From Physcousia sp015060555 (GTDB lineage: Bacteria > Bacteroidota > Bacteroidia > Bacteroidales > Bacteroidaceae), in contig SUYG01000054.1 in assembly GCA_015060555.1 (NCBI GenBank), positions 1 through 64,000 of the forward strand: DNA of 64,000 nucleotides. Reading direction: 5' to 3'. The notes below the pieces were generated by a model. That model ran no database searches, had not been told where the DNA came from, and saw nothing but the letters and a program-made list of their open reading frames with translations. Of the stretch, positions 1 to 8,337 are shown one piece after another; the first letter of the stretch is position 1, and the number at the start of each line of letters is the position of its first letter. Made by a program: the position numbers and the translations under genes.

Positions 1-149
1 CCTCAAGTCGCATCGTGGGGTAAGGGGATGGTGGCTACATATTGATGTTGTGCTGTTGCTTTTTACTGAAAGCTGCTACTAACGACTCATAAATCTACCC
101 TTAATCGTGTATTGGATGATAGTTGCGGATTTTAGGAATAATAAAGCCT

Positions 150-569
150 ATGAGTAAACAAGAGAATGAAGAACTGCAAAGCAGACGCGAGTTCTTTAAG
201 AATGCAGCCAGGAGCGTGTTGCCAATGATTGGTATGTTCGCGATTGCATCCACACCGTTGTTAACTGCGTGTAGTAAAGATGATGAAGACAACTATAGTT
301 GTAAAGACTGTACAGGAACATGCAATACAGAATGTACAGGAACGTGTGAGACCACATGTACAGGAACGTGTAATAACACATGCAATGATAGTTGTGTAAC
401 AAGCAGTACTAACCCATGTAGCAATTGTAGAGGCAATTGCACTAGGACTTGTCGAAATAAGTGCGAAAATTCTGCAGTTAGAAGTACAGCATGTAAGAGC
501 AGCTGTTATCATATGTGCATAAAGACTTGTACTCGAACTTGCATCAATACAGTAGAAGACAATGGCTAA
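150..569 (+). CDS. CXXX-repeat RiPP precursor with Tat-like and lipoprotein leader
   Basis: This is a 139-residue cysteine-rich peptide, probably the substrate of the radical SAM enzyme that follows. The leader has a twin-arginine-like motif SRREFFK (residues 11-17), a hydrophobic stretch (about 22-38) and a lipobox LTAC with Cys41. The core (residues 51-130) has three blocks in which Cys recurs every fourth residue: nine Cys from CKDC onward, five from CSNC, and five in the last block. Spacer residues are mostly Thr, Asn, Gly and Arg. The ATG at 150 is preferred over an upstream TTG at 123 because it starts just before the Tat motif. The stop overlaps the next start (TAATG), suggesting translational coupling. 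The pattern fits the family I recall as the CXXX repeat peptide target. Tat export as a modified lipoprotein is my inference. Confidence 0.85.
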   Translation: MSKQENEELQSRREFFKNAARSVLPMIGMFAIASTPLLTACSKDDEDNYSCKDCTGTCNTECTGTCETTCTGTCNNTCNDSCVTSSTNPCSNCRGNCTRTCRNKCENSAVRSTACKSSCYHMCIKTCTRTCINTVEDNG

Positions 570-1816
570 TGGATTGGAAGATTAAAGATAACAGCGAAGA
601 GTGGCAATCTGGGATATCCAAATCCATCACCTTCATTGTCACCAAGGATTGCCAATTGGCATGTAAATACTGCTATCTGGTAGGAAAGAATACTCAGGAG
701 CGGATGTCGTGGGATGTGGCGAAGGAGGCCATTGACTACATCCTCAATCAGGAGGAAGAATTCCAAGAGGAGAGTGTTATTTGGGACTTCATCGGTGGCG
801 AGCCGTTCTTAGAGATAGACCTAATTGATAAGATTTGTGACTATCTGAAAACAGAGATGTACCGCAGGAACCACCATTGGTTCAACTCCTATCGCTTCTC
901 ATTCTCTACCAACGGCATCAACTACCATACGGAGAAGGTGCAGCGTTTCATCGAAAAGAACCGCAACCACCTGAGTATCGGCATCACCATTGACGGCACA
1001 CAACGTAAGCACGACCTTAACCGCATCTGGAAGGCTCCCGGGATGGAGGAAGGCATACAGCCCAAGCCAGAAGAGGAACAAGGATCATATAAGGATGTTG
1101 TGCGAAATATCCCACTATGGTTAGAGCAGTTCCCCGGCGCGGGAACAAAGGTGACCATCAGTTCGGCTGATATTCCTTATATTAAAGAGAGTGTATTACA
1201 TTTATATTCTCTCGGCATCAAGGAGGTGAACATCAACTGCGTGTTTGAGGCAGTGTGGCATGAGGGCGATGATAGACTTTTCGAGCAGCAACTAACGGAA
1301 CTGGCAGATGCTATCATTGACGGGCGGTTGTATGAAGAGTACGCTTGTTCGTTTTTCCAAGAACATATCGGAAAGCCGATGGACCGCGAGCATGACAACC
1401 AGAATTGGTGTGGCGCAGGTATGATGTTGGCAGTCGATGCAGCAGGTATGTTCTACCCCTGCACCCGTTTTGCGCAGTATTCCTTACGGAGTAAGCCTGC
1501 ATGGATTATTGGCAATGTGCATGATGGCATTGATAAAAATAAGTTGCGCCCGTTTTTAACGCTAGATCGCTGTACGCAATCGAACGAAGAATGTATCAAC
1601 TGCGAGGTGGCGAGCGGCTGTGCCTGGTGTCAGGGCGAGAACTACGATGCTGCTGACACGCACACCGTCTATCAGCGTGCAACGGCCATCTGCAAGATGC
1701 ACAAGGCACGCGTGCGGGCGAACAACTACTATTGGAATAAATTGTTCCGCAAGTTGGAGTTGCAGGAATACGAGGAACAGAAACGGAAGTCGAACCACAA
1801 GACTTGTGATTTATAG
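569..1816 (+). CDS. Radical SAM/SPASM peptide maturase, CXXX-repeat target type
   Basis: This 415-residue enzyme carries the radical SAM 4Fe-4S motif CQLACKYC near residue 28, followed by a GGEP motif typical of SAM binding. The C-terminal part has a SPASM-like cysteine set: WCGAG, YPC, LDRC, CINC, SGCAWC and a final AIC. Such enzymes install thioether or C-C crosslinks in ribosomal peptides, and the adjacent CXXX-repeat peptide is the obvious substrate. An upstream in-frame GTG at 515 lies inside the precursor gene. The ATG at 569, overlapping the precursor stop, is the better start and leads directly into MDWKIKDN. The chemistry on the cysteines (thioether or other) cannot be told from sequence alone. 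Confidence 0.9.
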   Translation: MDWKIKDNSEEWQSGISKSITFIVTKDCQLACKYCYLVGKNTQERMSWDVAKEAIDYILNQEEEFQEESVIWDFIGGEPFLEIDLIDKICDYLKTEMYRRNHHWFNSYRFSFSTNGINYHTEKVQRFIEKNRNHLSIGITIDGTQRKHDLNRIWKAPGMEEGIQPKPEEEQGSYKDVVRNIPLWLEQFPGAGTKVTISSADIPYIKESVLHLYSLGIKEVNINCVFEAVWHEGDDRLFEQQLTELADAIIDGRLYEEYACSFFQEHIGKPMDREHDNQNWCGAGMMLAVDAAGMFYPCTRFAQYSLRSKPAWIIGNVHDGIDKNKLRPFLTLDRCTQSNEECINCEVASGCAWCQGENYDAADTHTVYQRATAICKMHKARVRANNYYWNKLFRKLELQEYEEQKRKSNHKTCDL

Positions 1817-1819
1817 ACT

Positions 1820-2785
1820 ATGTTGCAATACTTGATTATACTATTGGATAACAGGAGCGTGTCGTATTGTCATTATAGACCTCACCCCCTGTCGTTCCCC
1901 TCTCCAATGGGCGAGGGAGTATTGATACCGTTGGAGGTGCTGAAAGCGGGCATCGTGTTTGCCATGAAGGAGAACCTAAACATTCAATTTGTTTATCCTG
2001 AAGAGGCGTTGCCTGTTGAGTATACCGAAGTCATCGAGAGCATTGACCATACGAAGATCAAGCCTATGGCGCAAGCTGAAGAGGCGGATGTGCTGGTGCT
2101 GACAGAGTGGCAAACGACGGATGTGGAGAGTGTTCAGAATGCGACCTGCATTATCAGCGCCAGCCGTCAGGAATTAAATGCTAACATTGAGCGTGTGAAG
2201 AGTCTGCTTAACAAGGTGGCACGATTGAACATCGTACTGACAGACATTGAAACTTTCTGCGATGAAGAGATAGGAGGTTATCAGACGCTGCTCAAGACTT
2301 TGTCCGATGCTCTCATCGAAGTATTCAAAACGGGACGTATGGTACAGCTGAACCTGTTGACCGACCGCTTGTTGCTTACACAGATGAACAATTGTGGAGC
2401 GGGTGACACGACGGTGACATTGGCACCTAATGGGAAGTTCTATCTCTGTCCGGCCTTCTACTATGATGACCCATCGCAAAATGCAGGCAGCCTCGCTGAC
2501 GGTCTCAACATCAAGAACCGACAGTTGTTACGTCTTAATCACGCTCCCATCTGTCGTCATTGCGATGCCTACCAGTGCAAGCGTTGCATTTGGTTGAACA
2601 GCTATCTTACCCTCGATGCAAATACTCCCAGTCATCAGCAGTGTGTCATCGCTCATATAGAGCGTAATGCATCAAGGGATTTGCTGGCTAAGATGGAGGC
2701 CAAAGGACTCCACATGAGCAATACACATGAAATTCCTGAAATCAATTATTTGGATCCTTTTAATAACTATCAGCAATGGAAATAA
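1820..2785 (+). CDS. CXXX repeat peptide maturase (SPASM-like, no radical SAM motif)
   Basis: This is a 321-residue partner protein. It lacks the CxxxCxxC radical SAM motif, but its C-terminal third has a SPASM/twitch-like cysteine pattern: NNCGAG, LCPAFYY, CRHCDAYQCKRC and QQC. That suggests binding of an auxiliary iron-sulfur cluster. It starts 3 bp after the radical SAM gene. I recognise it as the second maturase of the CXXX-repeat systems. Residues about 20-34 (RPHPLSFPSPMGEG) are encoded by a GC-rich palindromic repeat at 1881-1920 that also occurs in other genes of the window. That segment is therefore probably a tolerated insertion and not part of the ancestral fold. Its exact role is unknown to me. 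Confidence 0.8.
   Translation: MLQYLIILLDNRSVSYCHYRPHPLSFPSPMGEGVLIPLEVLKAGIVFAMKENLNIQFVYPEEALPVEYTEVIESIDHTKIKPMAQAEEADVLVLTEWQTTDVESVQNATCIISASRQELNANIERVKSLLNKVARLNIVLTDIETFCDEEIGGYQTLLKTLSDALIEVFKTGRMVQLNLLTDRLLLTQMNNCGAGDTTVTLAPNGKFYLCPAFYYDDPSQNAGSLADGLNIKNRQLLRLNHAPICRHCDAYQCKRCIWLNSYLTLDANTPSHQQCVIAHIERNASRDLLAKMEAKGLHMSNTHEIPEINYLDPFNNYQQWK
1881..1920 (+). repeat. GC-rich palindromic element inside the RiPP maturase
   Basis: This stretch has the form CTCACCCC...CCCCTCTCC-aat-GGGCGAGGGAGT, an imperfect inverted repeat. It resembles the elements in cobU (18142), carA (45843) and gltB (32361 and 34609). It is read in frame. Confidence 0.75.
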
Positions 2786-3054
2786 GAAAGACTGTAGGTA
2801 AGGTGACGCCCGAAGAGCGCACTGAAATCCAGACGCTCTTCGAGCGTAAGAACGGCCTGATGGAACTGGCCAAGATTATCAATGCCGACAATACGGAACT
2901 CTATGAGAAACTCGTCAAGGACATGGGCGAGACCAGCACGAAGTTTCAAGCGTGGTGGGATGCGATGGCCAAGAAGTACCAATGGGAGTCCGCGGAAGGC
3001 GGCAATTGGGAAATCAACTTCGAGACATGTGATATTTCATTAGTCGTCAAATAA
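2776..3054 (+). CDS. CXXX repeat peptide modification system small protein
   Basis: This is a 92-residue acidic, helical-looking soluble protein whose ATG overlaps the last codons of the preceding maturase by 10 bp. It has no signal peptide and one cysteine (FETCDIS near the C-terminus). By size, position and its opening (MEIRKTVGKVTPEE), it matches what I recall as the CXXX repeat peptide modification system protein. A leader-binding or chaperone role is a guess. It is the last gene of the tightly packed RiPP cluster; a 142-bp gap follows in which I see nothing notable. Confidence 0.75.
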   Translation: MEIRKTVGKVTPEERTEIQTLFERKNGLMELAKIINADNTELYEKLVKDMGETSTKFQAWWDAMAKKYQWESAEGGNWEINFETCDISLVVK

Positions 3055-3196
3055 TTAATATTCGACATGCGGCATGGAAGACGATATGGGAGGAGTTTCA
3101 TGAAATAATTCTCATACACGCTTCTGTATACACTTAGCCATTGAAAATGGTGGCGTTAGTAATAACTCTTTAAAGAAATCTTAACAACGCATCAAT

Positions 3197-3667
3197 ATGA
3201 AAGGAATAGTAGTGACTATTTTTATGCTTTACTGCTCAATGGCAATGGCAGACAATCCAAGAACACAACTTGTTGTATGGGCTAAGGACGGAACGAAAGT
3301 GGCTTACGCACTGGCTGAAAAGCCGAAGATTACATTCACAGAAACCGATTTGGTCATTACAGCCAATGGTTTGGAAGTGAATTATGCTTTGGAAAACATG
3401 GCTCGTTTCACCTATGAGGACAATACAGAAACGGCCATTACCGATTTGCAAACCGACAAAGCCTCCTTCAAACTGGGTAGTGAGTCTTTGCTCTTTCCAG
3501 CACTTAAAGCTAACAATACTATTTCCCTCCATACTATCAATGGCACACTTATTTTCAAGAAATCCATTCAAAAGGCTGGAGAATACTCTTTCCCCCTATC
3601 GAACTTGAAAACAGGTGCTTATGTGGTTACTGTCAATGGTCTAACTTATAAAATTGTGAAGAGATGA
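3197..3667 (+). CDS. Small secreted protein with type IX sorting-like C-terminus
   Basis: This is a 156-residue protein with a signal peptide (MKGIVVTIFMLYCSMAMA). It opens with a short module LVVWAKDGTKVAYALAEKP followed by ITF. The same pattern recurs in the protein at 58230 and, more loosely, near the start of the proteins at 3664 and 57037. The end, TGAYVVTVNGLTYKIVKR, resembles a type IX secretion (Por) sorting tail: Gly, aromatic, beta-strand, then basic residues. It overlaps the next gene by 4 bp (ATGA), so the two are probably co-expressed. The function is unknown. It contains almost nothing beyond the N-terminal module and the tail. Confidence 0.7.
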   Translation: MKGIVVTIFMLYCSMAMADNPRTQLVVWAKDGTKVAYALAEKPKITFTETDLVITANGLEVNYALENMARFTYEDNTETAITDLQTDKASFKLGSESLLFPALKANNTISLHTINGTLIFKKSIQKAGEYSFPLSNLKTGAYVVTVNGLTYKIVKR

Positions 3668-6600
3668 AAAGAAGTATAACCTTACTTGCCATCTTGTTTT
3701 CTCTGCTGACAAGCATAGATGTTTTTAGTCAGACTGGAGTTTCCGTATATGATAATAGTGGAAATTTAAATCTTTTCTCTATTCATAATATCGATAGTAT
3801 AACATTTGAAGGCATAGAAAGATTTACTCAAAAAGTATGGACTAATGGCATTGTTATAGAAAGTAGCGTTGATGAAGTAAAAGAAGTTTCGCTTATACCA
3901 AATGGGAAAGTCTATCAGTTTGAAAATGAGACCTTAGGTAACTGGGATGACGGCTTTTTAATAGATTCAATGTACGTATCCTACAAAGAAGACACAGAAA
4001 ATGGTGATATCTATTATTTCTTTAACAATATCAATGATGATAACAATAAAGGTTTAATCATTCAATTTGGATCAGACAATGAACTAAAAGGAATTATGTG
4101 CAACGGCCAATTTTGTGCAATCTCCATAGGTGAAGGACAAATGTTGTTATCAGGATTTGACGAGGAAGGTGTTTATGAAGAGTCTATTAGTATTGAAAAA
4201 CCTTCATCTTCAAGTATGAGACAGAAAAGAGCCTCTTCAGAGCCAATACCTTTGTTTGACAATTTAATGAAAACAAAAGACTATTGGGGCTATATACAAA
4301 CAGCAAAGTCATTAGGAGCAGATTTCCGAGATAGACAATGGATAAACTTTTTTAGGACTATTGCTATAACAGCAGGTGAAAGCGGAATAGGTAAAATGTT
4401 AGAGGGAGCAGCTGGAAGGCTGAGTTTCTTAGCAATGGCTCCATATGAAATGGTAAAAGGTAGTGTTGAACAATGTAACAAAAGGAATGCTGCGACAATA
4501 TATGGTAATAGCTCTATAGAAATAACAGAAATACGGAAAGGCTCAGATGGACGAGTTGAAGTTTATGTGACTGTAAAAGACGCAAACACAATTCCTAATT
4601 ATCTCTTCAGATATTATGAGCCAGAAAAGAATGAAAAGACAAAGAATAATGTATTTGGTGGTGTAATAGGGAGAAGTGCGGGATTACCTACAGTTCAATT
4701 ACACACAAAGGGTTACGAATCTACAGAAGTAGCTATTCCAACAGATGGAACAGTATCTACTTTATATTATACTTTTTTCTTGCCAGATATACCCCTTGGC
4801 CAAACATACAAGTTTAGACCATATCTAAAATCAACACGAATTAAAAACATCTGGGGTGGTGTAGATGAATGGTTTATTCGCTATGGTAATTCCGTAGATT
4901 ACACAGGTTTTAATGGAAAAATTACTAATTTTTGGCAATACAGAGCAGACTACGGTGTAGATGCGAGTGGTTTTGGATTTGTCTCTTTTGGAACAGAGGT
5001 AACTGCAGAAATATCTTCGGCAGATAATGTAGAAGAGTGGGGCGTGTATGTATCTGATTTAAATGGTAATGGTGTAAACGATCTATATCCTTCGGAATTC
5101 CGAGCTGCGAAATTGACAGATAAGATTGATATAGATTTCAATATTAACATGGATGAATTTGATGAAGTCAATCAAAATGTATATACAAAGAAAGTTATGT
5201 TAGGGGTTTATCAAAAAATGAATAATCCTACTGGCACTTATGACTATCTCACTTATTACTATTCCGAACCGCAAGAATATGAATTGGTTTATGAAGCCCC
5301 AAAAACACCTGCCAAAATAACCAATTTTGAAGTCAATAGCGCATCATTCATTAGAGACGGGTTTGAGTATAAGAATAAGACCTATTACTATGATTATGCT
5401 GCAACTACTACTGTCGAATTGGAAAGTTCAGAAGGTGTTGAAGATTGGGGATATGTCTATAAAGCCCCCGACGGGGAGACAATTCATATTTCAGTCAAGG
5501 ATTTGGGTACTAATGCTGATTCCAGATATGATTATTACCGAACTATACCAAAATCTACTGCTACTTTATATGGATATGCAAAATATGGCGAAGACAACTA
5601 TGTTTATGAAGCCCCAAAGGAGTATCCTCTCGAATACATATTCCACCCAACTGCGTATGTCAGTACTGTTATTGCTGACAGTATAACCACAATATCAGCT
5701 CAGTTTGAATATGGGTTTGATGATGTTCCTAGGACAGGTAAATGCTATATAGCTTATCAGGCGGTAGATGAAGATGAGCCTAAGATTGAGCAGGTTTCAT
5801 ATACCGAGAAAGACACAATCAAAGTTTCAGATTTGTATCCAGCAACGACATACAATTATTGGGCATACGTGGAATATGCTGGGGAAACATACATGGACTT
5901 GAATGGGAAGAAGTCATTCACAACCTTAACTCCAAGTGCATACGTCAAAGATGTCATCAGTGGAACTATAACAGCATCATCCGCCCAATTTGAGTATGGC
6001 TTTAGCAATGTTCCTGATGATGGTACTTGTTATATTTCAATTCAAGCAGATGGAGTGGATGAAATAGAAGCCGTTCCTGTATCTGCAACGGATAAGGACA
6101 CATATACAGCCTCGAATTTGCAACCAGATACAAAATACTCATATTGGGCATATATAGAATATAAAGGAAAGACATATGCTGACTTTAACGGAAAAAAGAC
6201 ATTTACCACTTTAGCACCTACTGCGACCACAGGCGAAAGCTCAAACATAACTCATAATTCAGCTATTGTGGAATGTGCATTCGCGAATGTTCCAGAAGGT
6301 GGAGTTTGTGGCGTTGAATATACTTGGAATGGTGGTTCAATGAGCAAAAGCGTTAATATCACCAATGGTTCGATGGCAATATCCTTGAGCGGCTTAAAAT
6401 CAAATACAGAATACACATATTGTGCTTATGTCGAAGTGAATGGCAAAACTTACTATGGTGCAGACAAAACCTTTACGACTTTAGCGGGGATTCCCGATTT
6501 GTCGGGAACTTGGAATTGTACGACATATTACGATGACGGTTCTGTTTTGGAGACCGCAACTTTAACTCTTACTTCCGATAAGAGAGCGACCTCTAAGACA

Positions 6601-6846
6601 ACAAGCGGCTCTTCGTTTATTCCAGAAACGGAAACGGGTAGTTGGTCTATCTCGTCAGAAGGAAAGGTCGGGATTGTATTCTCGTGGACTGGCGGCTCTT
6701 CATACCATCCTGTATGGTATTCGGCGTCATTTACTGGTTATGTCAGCAGTCTTTCAAGTCCCTCGTCCATTGAAGGCACCGTGTATAGAGCATGGGCCTC
6801 AACGAGTGAACATGGAAATGTATATAAGTTTAAAATGACCCGATAA
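3664..6846 (+). CDS. Large secreted multidomain protein with fibronectin-like repeats
   Basis: This is a 1060-residue protein with a signal peptide ending near VFSQ, followed by a short motif ending IDSITFEG that is shared with other secreted proteins in the window. Residues about 205-290 have an alanine- and glycine-containing amphipathic stretch. From about 660 onward there are three related fibronectin III-like repeats of about 95 residues. Each has a YGF.NVP or AFANVP segment and ends in Y.Y.AY.E..GKTY....KTFTTL. The last 120 residues (LSGTWNCTTYYDDG...) look like a lipocalin-type beta-barrel domain. I see no catalytic motif. An adhesin or surface-binding role is plausible. The gene is more AT-rich than the operon downstream. 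Confidence 0.7.
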   Translation: MKRSITLLAILFSLLTSIDVFSQTGVSVYDNSGNLNLFSIHNIDSITFEGIERFTQKVWTNGIVIESSVDEVKEVSLIPNGKVYQFENETLGNWDDGFLIDSMYVSYKEDTENGDIYYFFNNINDDNNKGLIIQFGSDNELKGIMCNGQFCAISIGEGQMLLSGFDEEGVYEESISIEKPSSSSMRQKRASSEPIPLFDNLMKTKDYWGYIQTAKSLGADFRDRQWINFFRTIAITAGESGIGKMLEGAAGRLSFLAMAPYEMVKGSVEQCNKRNAATIYGNSSIEITEIRKGSDGRVEVYVTVKDANTIPNYLFRYYEPEKNEKTKNNVFGGVIGRSAGLPTVQLHTKGYESTEVAIPTDGTVSTLYYTFFLPDIPLGQTYKFRPYLKSTRIKNIWGGVDEWFIRYGNSVDYTGFNGKITNFWQYRADYGVDASGFGFVSFGTEVTAEISSADNVEEWGVYVSDLNGNGVNDLYPSEFRAAKLTDKIDIDFNINMDEFDEVNQNVYTKKVMLGVYQKMNNPTGTYDYLTYYYSEPQEYELVYEAPKTPAKITNFEVNSASFIRDGFEYKNKTYYYDYAATTTVELESSEGVEDWGYVYKAPDGETIHISVKDLGTNADSRYDYYRTIPKSTATLYGYAKYGEDNYVYEAPKEYPLEYIFHPTAYVSTVIADSITTISAQFEYGFDDVPRTGKCYIAYQAVDEDEPKIEQVSYTEKDTIKVSDLYPATTYNYWAYVEYAGETYMDLNGKKSFTTLTPSAYVKDVISGTITASSAQFEYGFSNVPDDGTCYISIQADGVDEIEAVPVSATDKDTYTASNLQPDTKYSYWAYIEYKGKTYADFNGKKTFTTLAPTATTGESSNITHNSAIVECAFANVPEGGVCGVEYTWNGGSMSKSVNITNGSMAISLSGLKSNTEYTYCAYVEVNGKTYYGADKTFTTLAGIPDLSGTWNCTTYYDDGSVLETATLTLTSDKRATSKTTSGSSFIPETETGSWSISSEGKVGIVFSWTGGSSYHPVWYSASFTGYVSSLSSPSSIEGTVYRAWASTSEHGNVYKFKMTR

Positions 6847-7145
6847 ATTCGCTATAGGTATTCGATAAGATCTCCGTTATAGTGGTTGTGACTGCTGCGG
6901 GGACTCTGATTCATTATGCTAAAGGACGATTGCCACAAGACCCTAATCAGAGCCTTGTGGCAATTGCTGTGTTAATAGATCTGAGGCGAAAAGCGAAAAA
7001 CGACAGGAAATGTTTCTCGTTTCGATAAATGCGTGCTATATTTGCAGCGCGAAACATAAACTATGATGCAAGATGATTGTCGTGATGAACGAATATTCTT
7101 GCGTAACCCATAGTGAGTGATGAGCACCGATTAACATTCAATAAT
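6847..7145. other. Intergenic region with overlapping stem-loops and a promoter
   Basis: Two perfect stems interlock. CTCTGATT (6904-6911) pairs with AATCAGAG (6945-6952), and TTGCCACAAG (6930-6939) pairs with CTTGTGGCAA (6954-6963). The second stem alone could act as a weak terminator for the upstream gene. Together they could form an H-type pseudoknot. A TATATTTG box follows at 7037-7044. Confidence 0.5.
7037..7044 (+). promoter_or_regulatory. Putative Bacteroidetes -7 box
   Basis: TATATTTG fits the TAnnTTTG consensus. It is followed by CAGCGCGAAA, nearly the same sequence that follows the -7 boxes at 37435 and 53737. A clear -33 TTTG is not seen. It would drive the gene at 7146. Confidence 0.5.
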
Positions 7146-7826
7146 ATGAAAGCTTCTGCGCTGCTTCCATTCCTTTCAATTGCTCTTGTGATTTGCTCTT
7201 GTACCTCTAAACCCCAAGAGCAGAATAGAAATGCAGACTGTTCATCCTCCACAAAGATTGAACAAAGAAAAGCGAAGACTCCGACATTACAGATATACAC
7301 TTATGGAGATTTCCCCAATTCGGTCGCAACTGATTTGCAGAAGAAGCTCCTATGTGTGTTTAATCAGGTGGAGATAAAGGGGCATCTGGATTTTCCTGCT
7401 GAAGCTTGGTATGAACCGCGTCAACGTTATCGTGCACCGAAGTTGTTGGACTATCAAGAAACTCTCTTTACTTGTAAAGTACAGGAAAGTGATAAGATAG
7501 AATACATTCTTGGATTGACATCAAAAGATATCAGTCTCAAATACAAGGAGCACGAGGATTGGGGAGTGATGGGGCTGAGTTATCTTGGTCGGGGTGTCTC
7601 TGTCATTTCATCATTCCGCTTAGGTGGTATTCAAAAGATGAACAGGGAAAGCTTTTGCAAATTGGCTCTCCACGAACTTGGCCACGCAGCAGGTCTGCCT
7701 CATTGTGATAAATCAAAGACTTGCATCATGAGAGATGCAAAAGGAAAGGATCATTTCCCACAGCTAACAAACTTCTGCGCTTCATGTAAGAACTTCCTTC
7801 AAGAACGAGGTTGGAATGTACAATAG
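7146..7826 (+). CDS. Archaemetzincin-like zinc metalloprotease, lipoprotein
   Basis: This is a 226-residue protein with a lipoprotein signal (lipobox VICSC, Cys at about 18). The C-terminal third holds the zinc-protease signature HELGHAAGLPHC, followed by CIM and, 17 residues later, CASC. That order (HExxHxxGxxxC, C, Met, CxxC) is the archaemetzincin pattern: three His bind the catalytic zinc and four Cys a structural zinc. Here the first two cysteines are separated by five residues; my recollection of the family is four. An upstream GTG at 7113 would add 11 residues before the signal, so the ATG at 7146 is preferred. Family members are mostly cytosolic, so a lipid anchor is unusual. Substrate unknown. 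Confidence 0.8.
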   Translation: MKASALLPFLSIALVICSCTSKPQEQNRNADCSSSTKIEQRKAKTPTLQIYTYGDFPNSVATDLQKKLLCVFNQVEIKGHLDFPAEAWYEPRQRYRAPKLLDYQETLFTCKVQESDKIEYILGLTSKDISLKYKEHEDWGVMGLSYLGRGVSVISSFRLGGIQKMNRESFCKLALHELGHAAGLPHCDKSKTCIMRDAKGKDHFPQLTNFCASCKNFLQERGWNVQ

Positions 7827-7839
7827 TAATTCTATCATT

Positions 7840-8298
7840 ATGAAAAAACTGTGCTTTTGTTTTTACGTCTTTGACCTGCTGATATTGGCGGTCATGGTGT
7901 TCTCCATCAACCACGCAATGACATTTCAGAGTTGGTGGCCGATAATCTTTCTTGACATTGCTCTACTCCTGAGGTTAACGGCTCCTTTCCTGCTGTGCCG
8001 AGGGGTTCGTTGGAGGATATTGCCTATCGTGGCGTTCACAGCGATATTTGGTTATTTTGTGCTGACAGATGCATTCCATAATGTCATATATCGCATGGCG
8101 TTGTATCCTGGGGTTATTCTTCATAAGGAAAGCCTTTTAAAAGGTGGAAGTTCTTGGAGTGGTCTCAGTAATGGGGAGCTTTTGGTGTGGTGCGTCATCG
8201 TATGGACATGGCTGATGCCTCTGCTTGTCTATGTGATTCAGTTCTCTCGGGATTTTTCGCTCTCCATCAAGAAAAGGACGGTTTCACATGAGAAATGA
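7840..8298 (+). CDS. Small integral membrane protein, unknown function
   Basis: This is a 152-residue protein with about four hydrophobic segments: residues 1-22, 30-52, 60-80 and a C-terminal one around VVWCVIVWTWLMPLLVYVI. It ends in a short basic tail. No family is recognised. The ATG at 7840 (MKKLCFCFYVFDLLIL) is preferred over the ATG at 7816, which would overlap the protease gene by 11 bp. It lies directly after the archaemetzincin-like gene and before a phosphoesterase. Co-transcription with its neighbours is likely, but a shared function is not evident. Confidence 0.65.
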   Translation: MKKLCFCFYVFDLLILAVMVFSINHAMTFQSWWPIIFLDIALLLRLTAPFLLCRGVRWRILPIVAFTAIFGYFVLTDAFHNVIYRMALYPGVILHKESLLKGGSSWSGLSNGELLVWCVIVWTWLMPLLVYVIQFSRDFSLSIKKRTVSHEK

Positions 8299-8337
8299 GA
8301 ATAAGTAGTATTCCCATTACAGAATCTGCATGATAAA

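Noticed and set aside
1..122. A gene fragment at the left edge
   Set aside because: No reading frame with coding character is visible in the first 122 bases; they are probably the upstream region of the RiPP cluster.
123..149. TTG start at 123 for the RiPP precursor
   Set aside because: The ATG at 150 puts the twin-arginine motif at the usual distance from the N-terminus; the extra nine residues add nothing recognisable.
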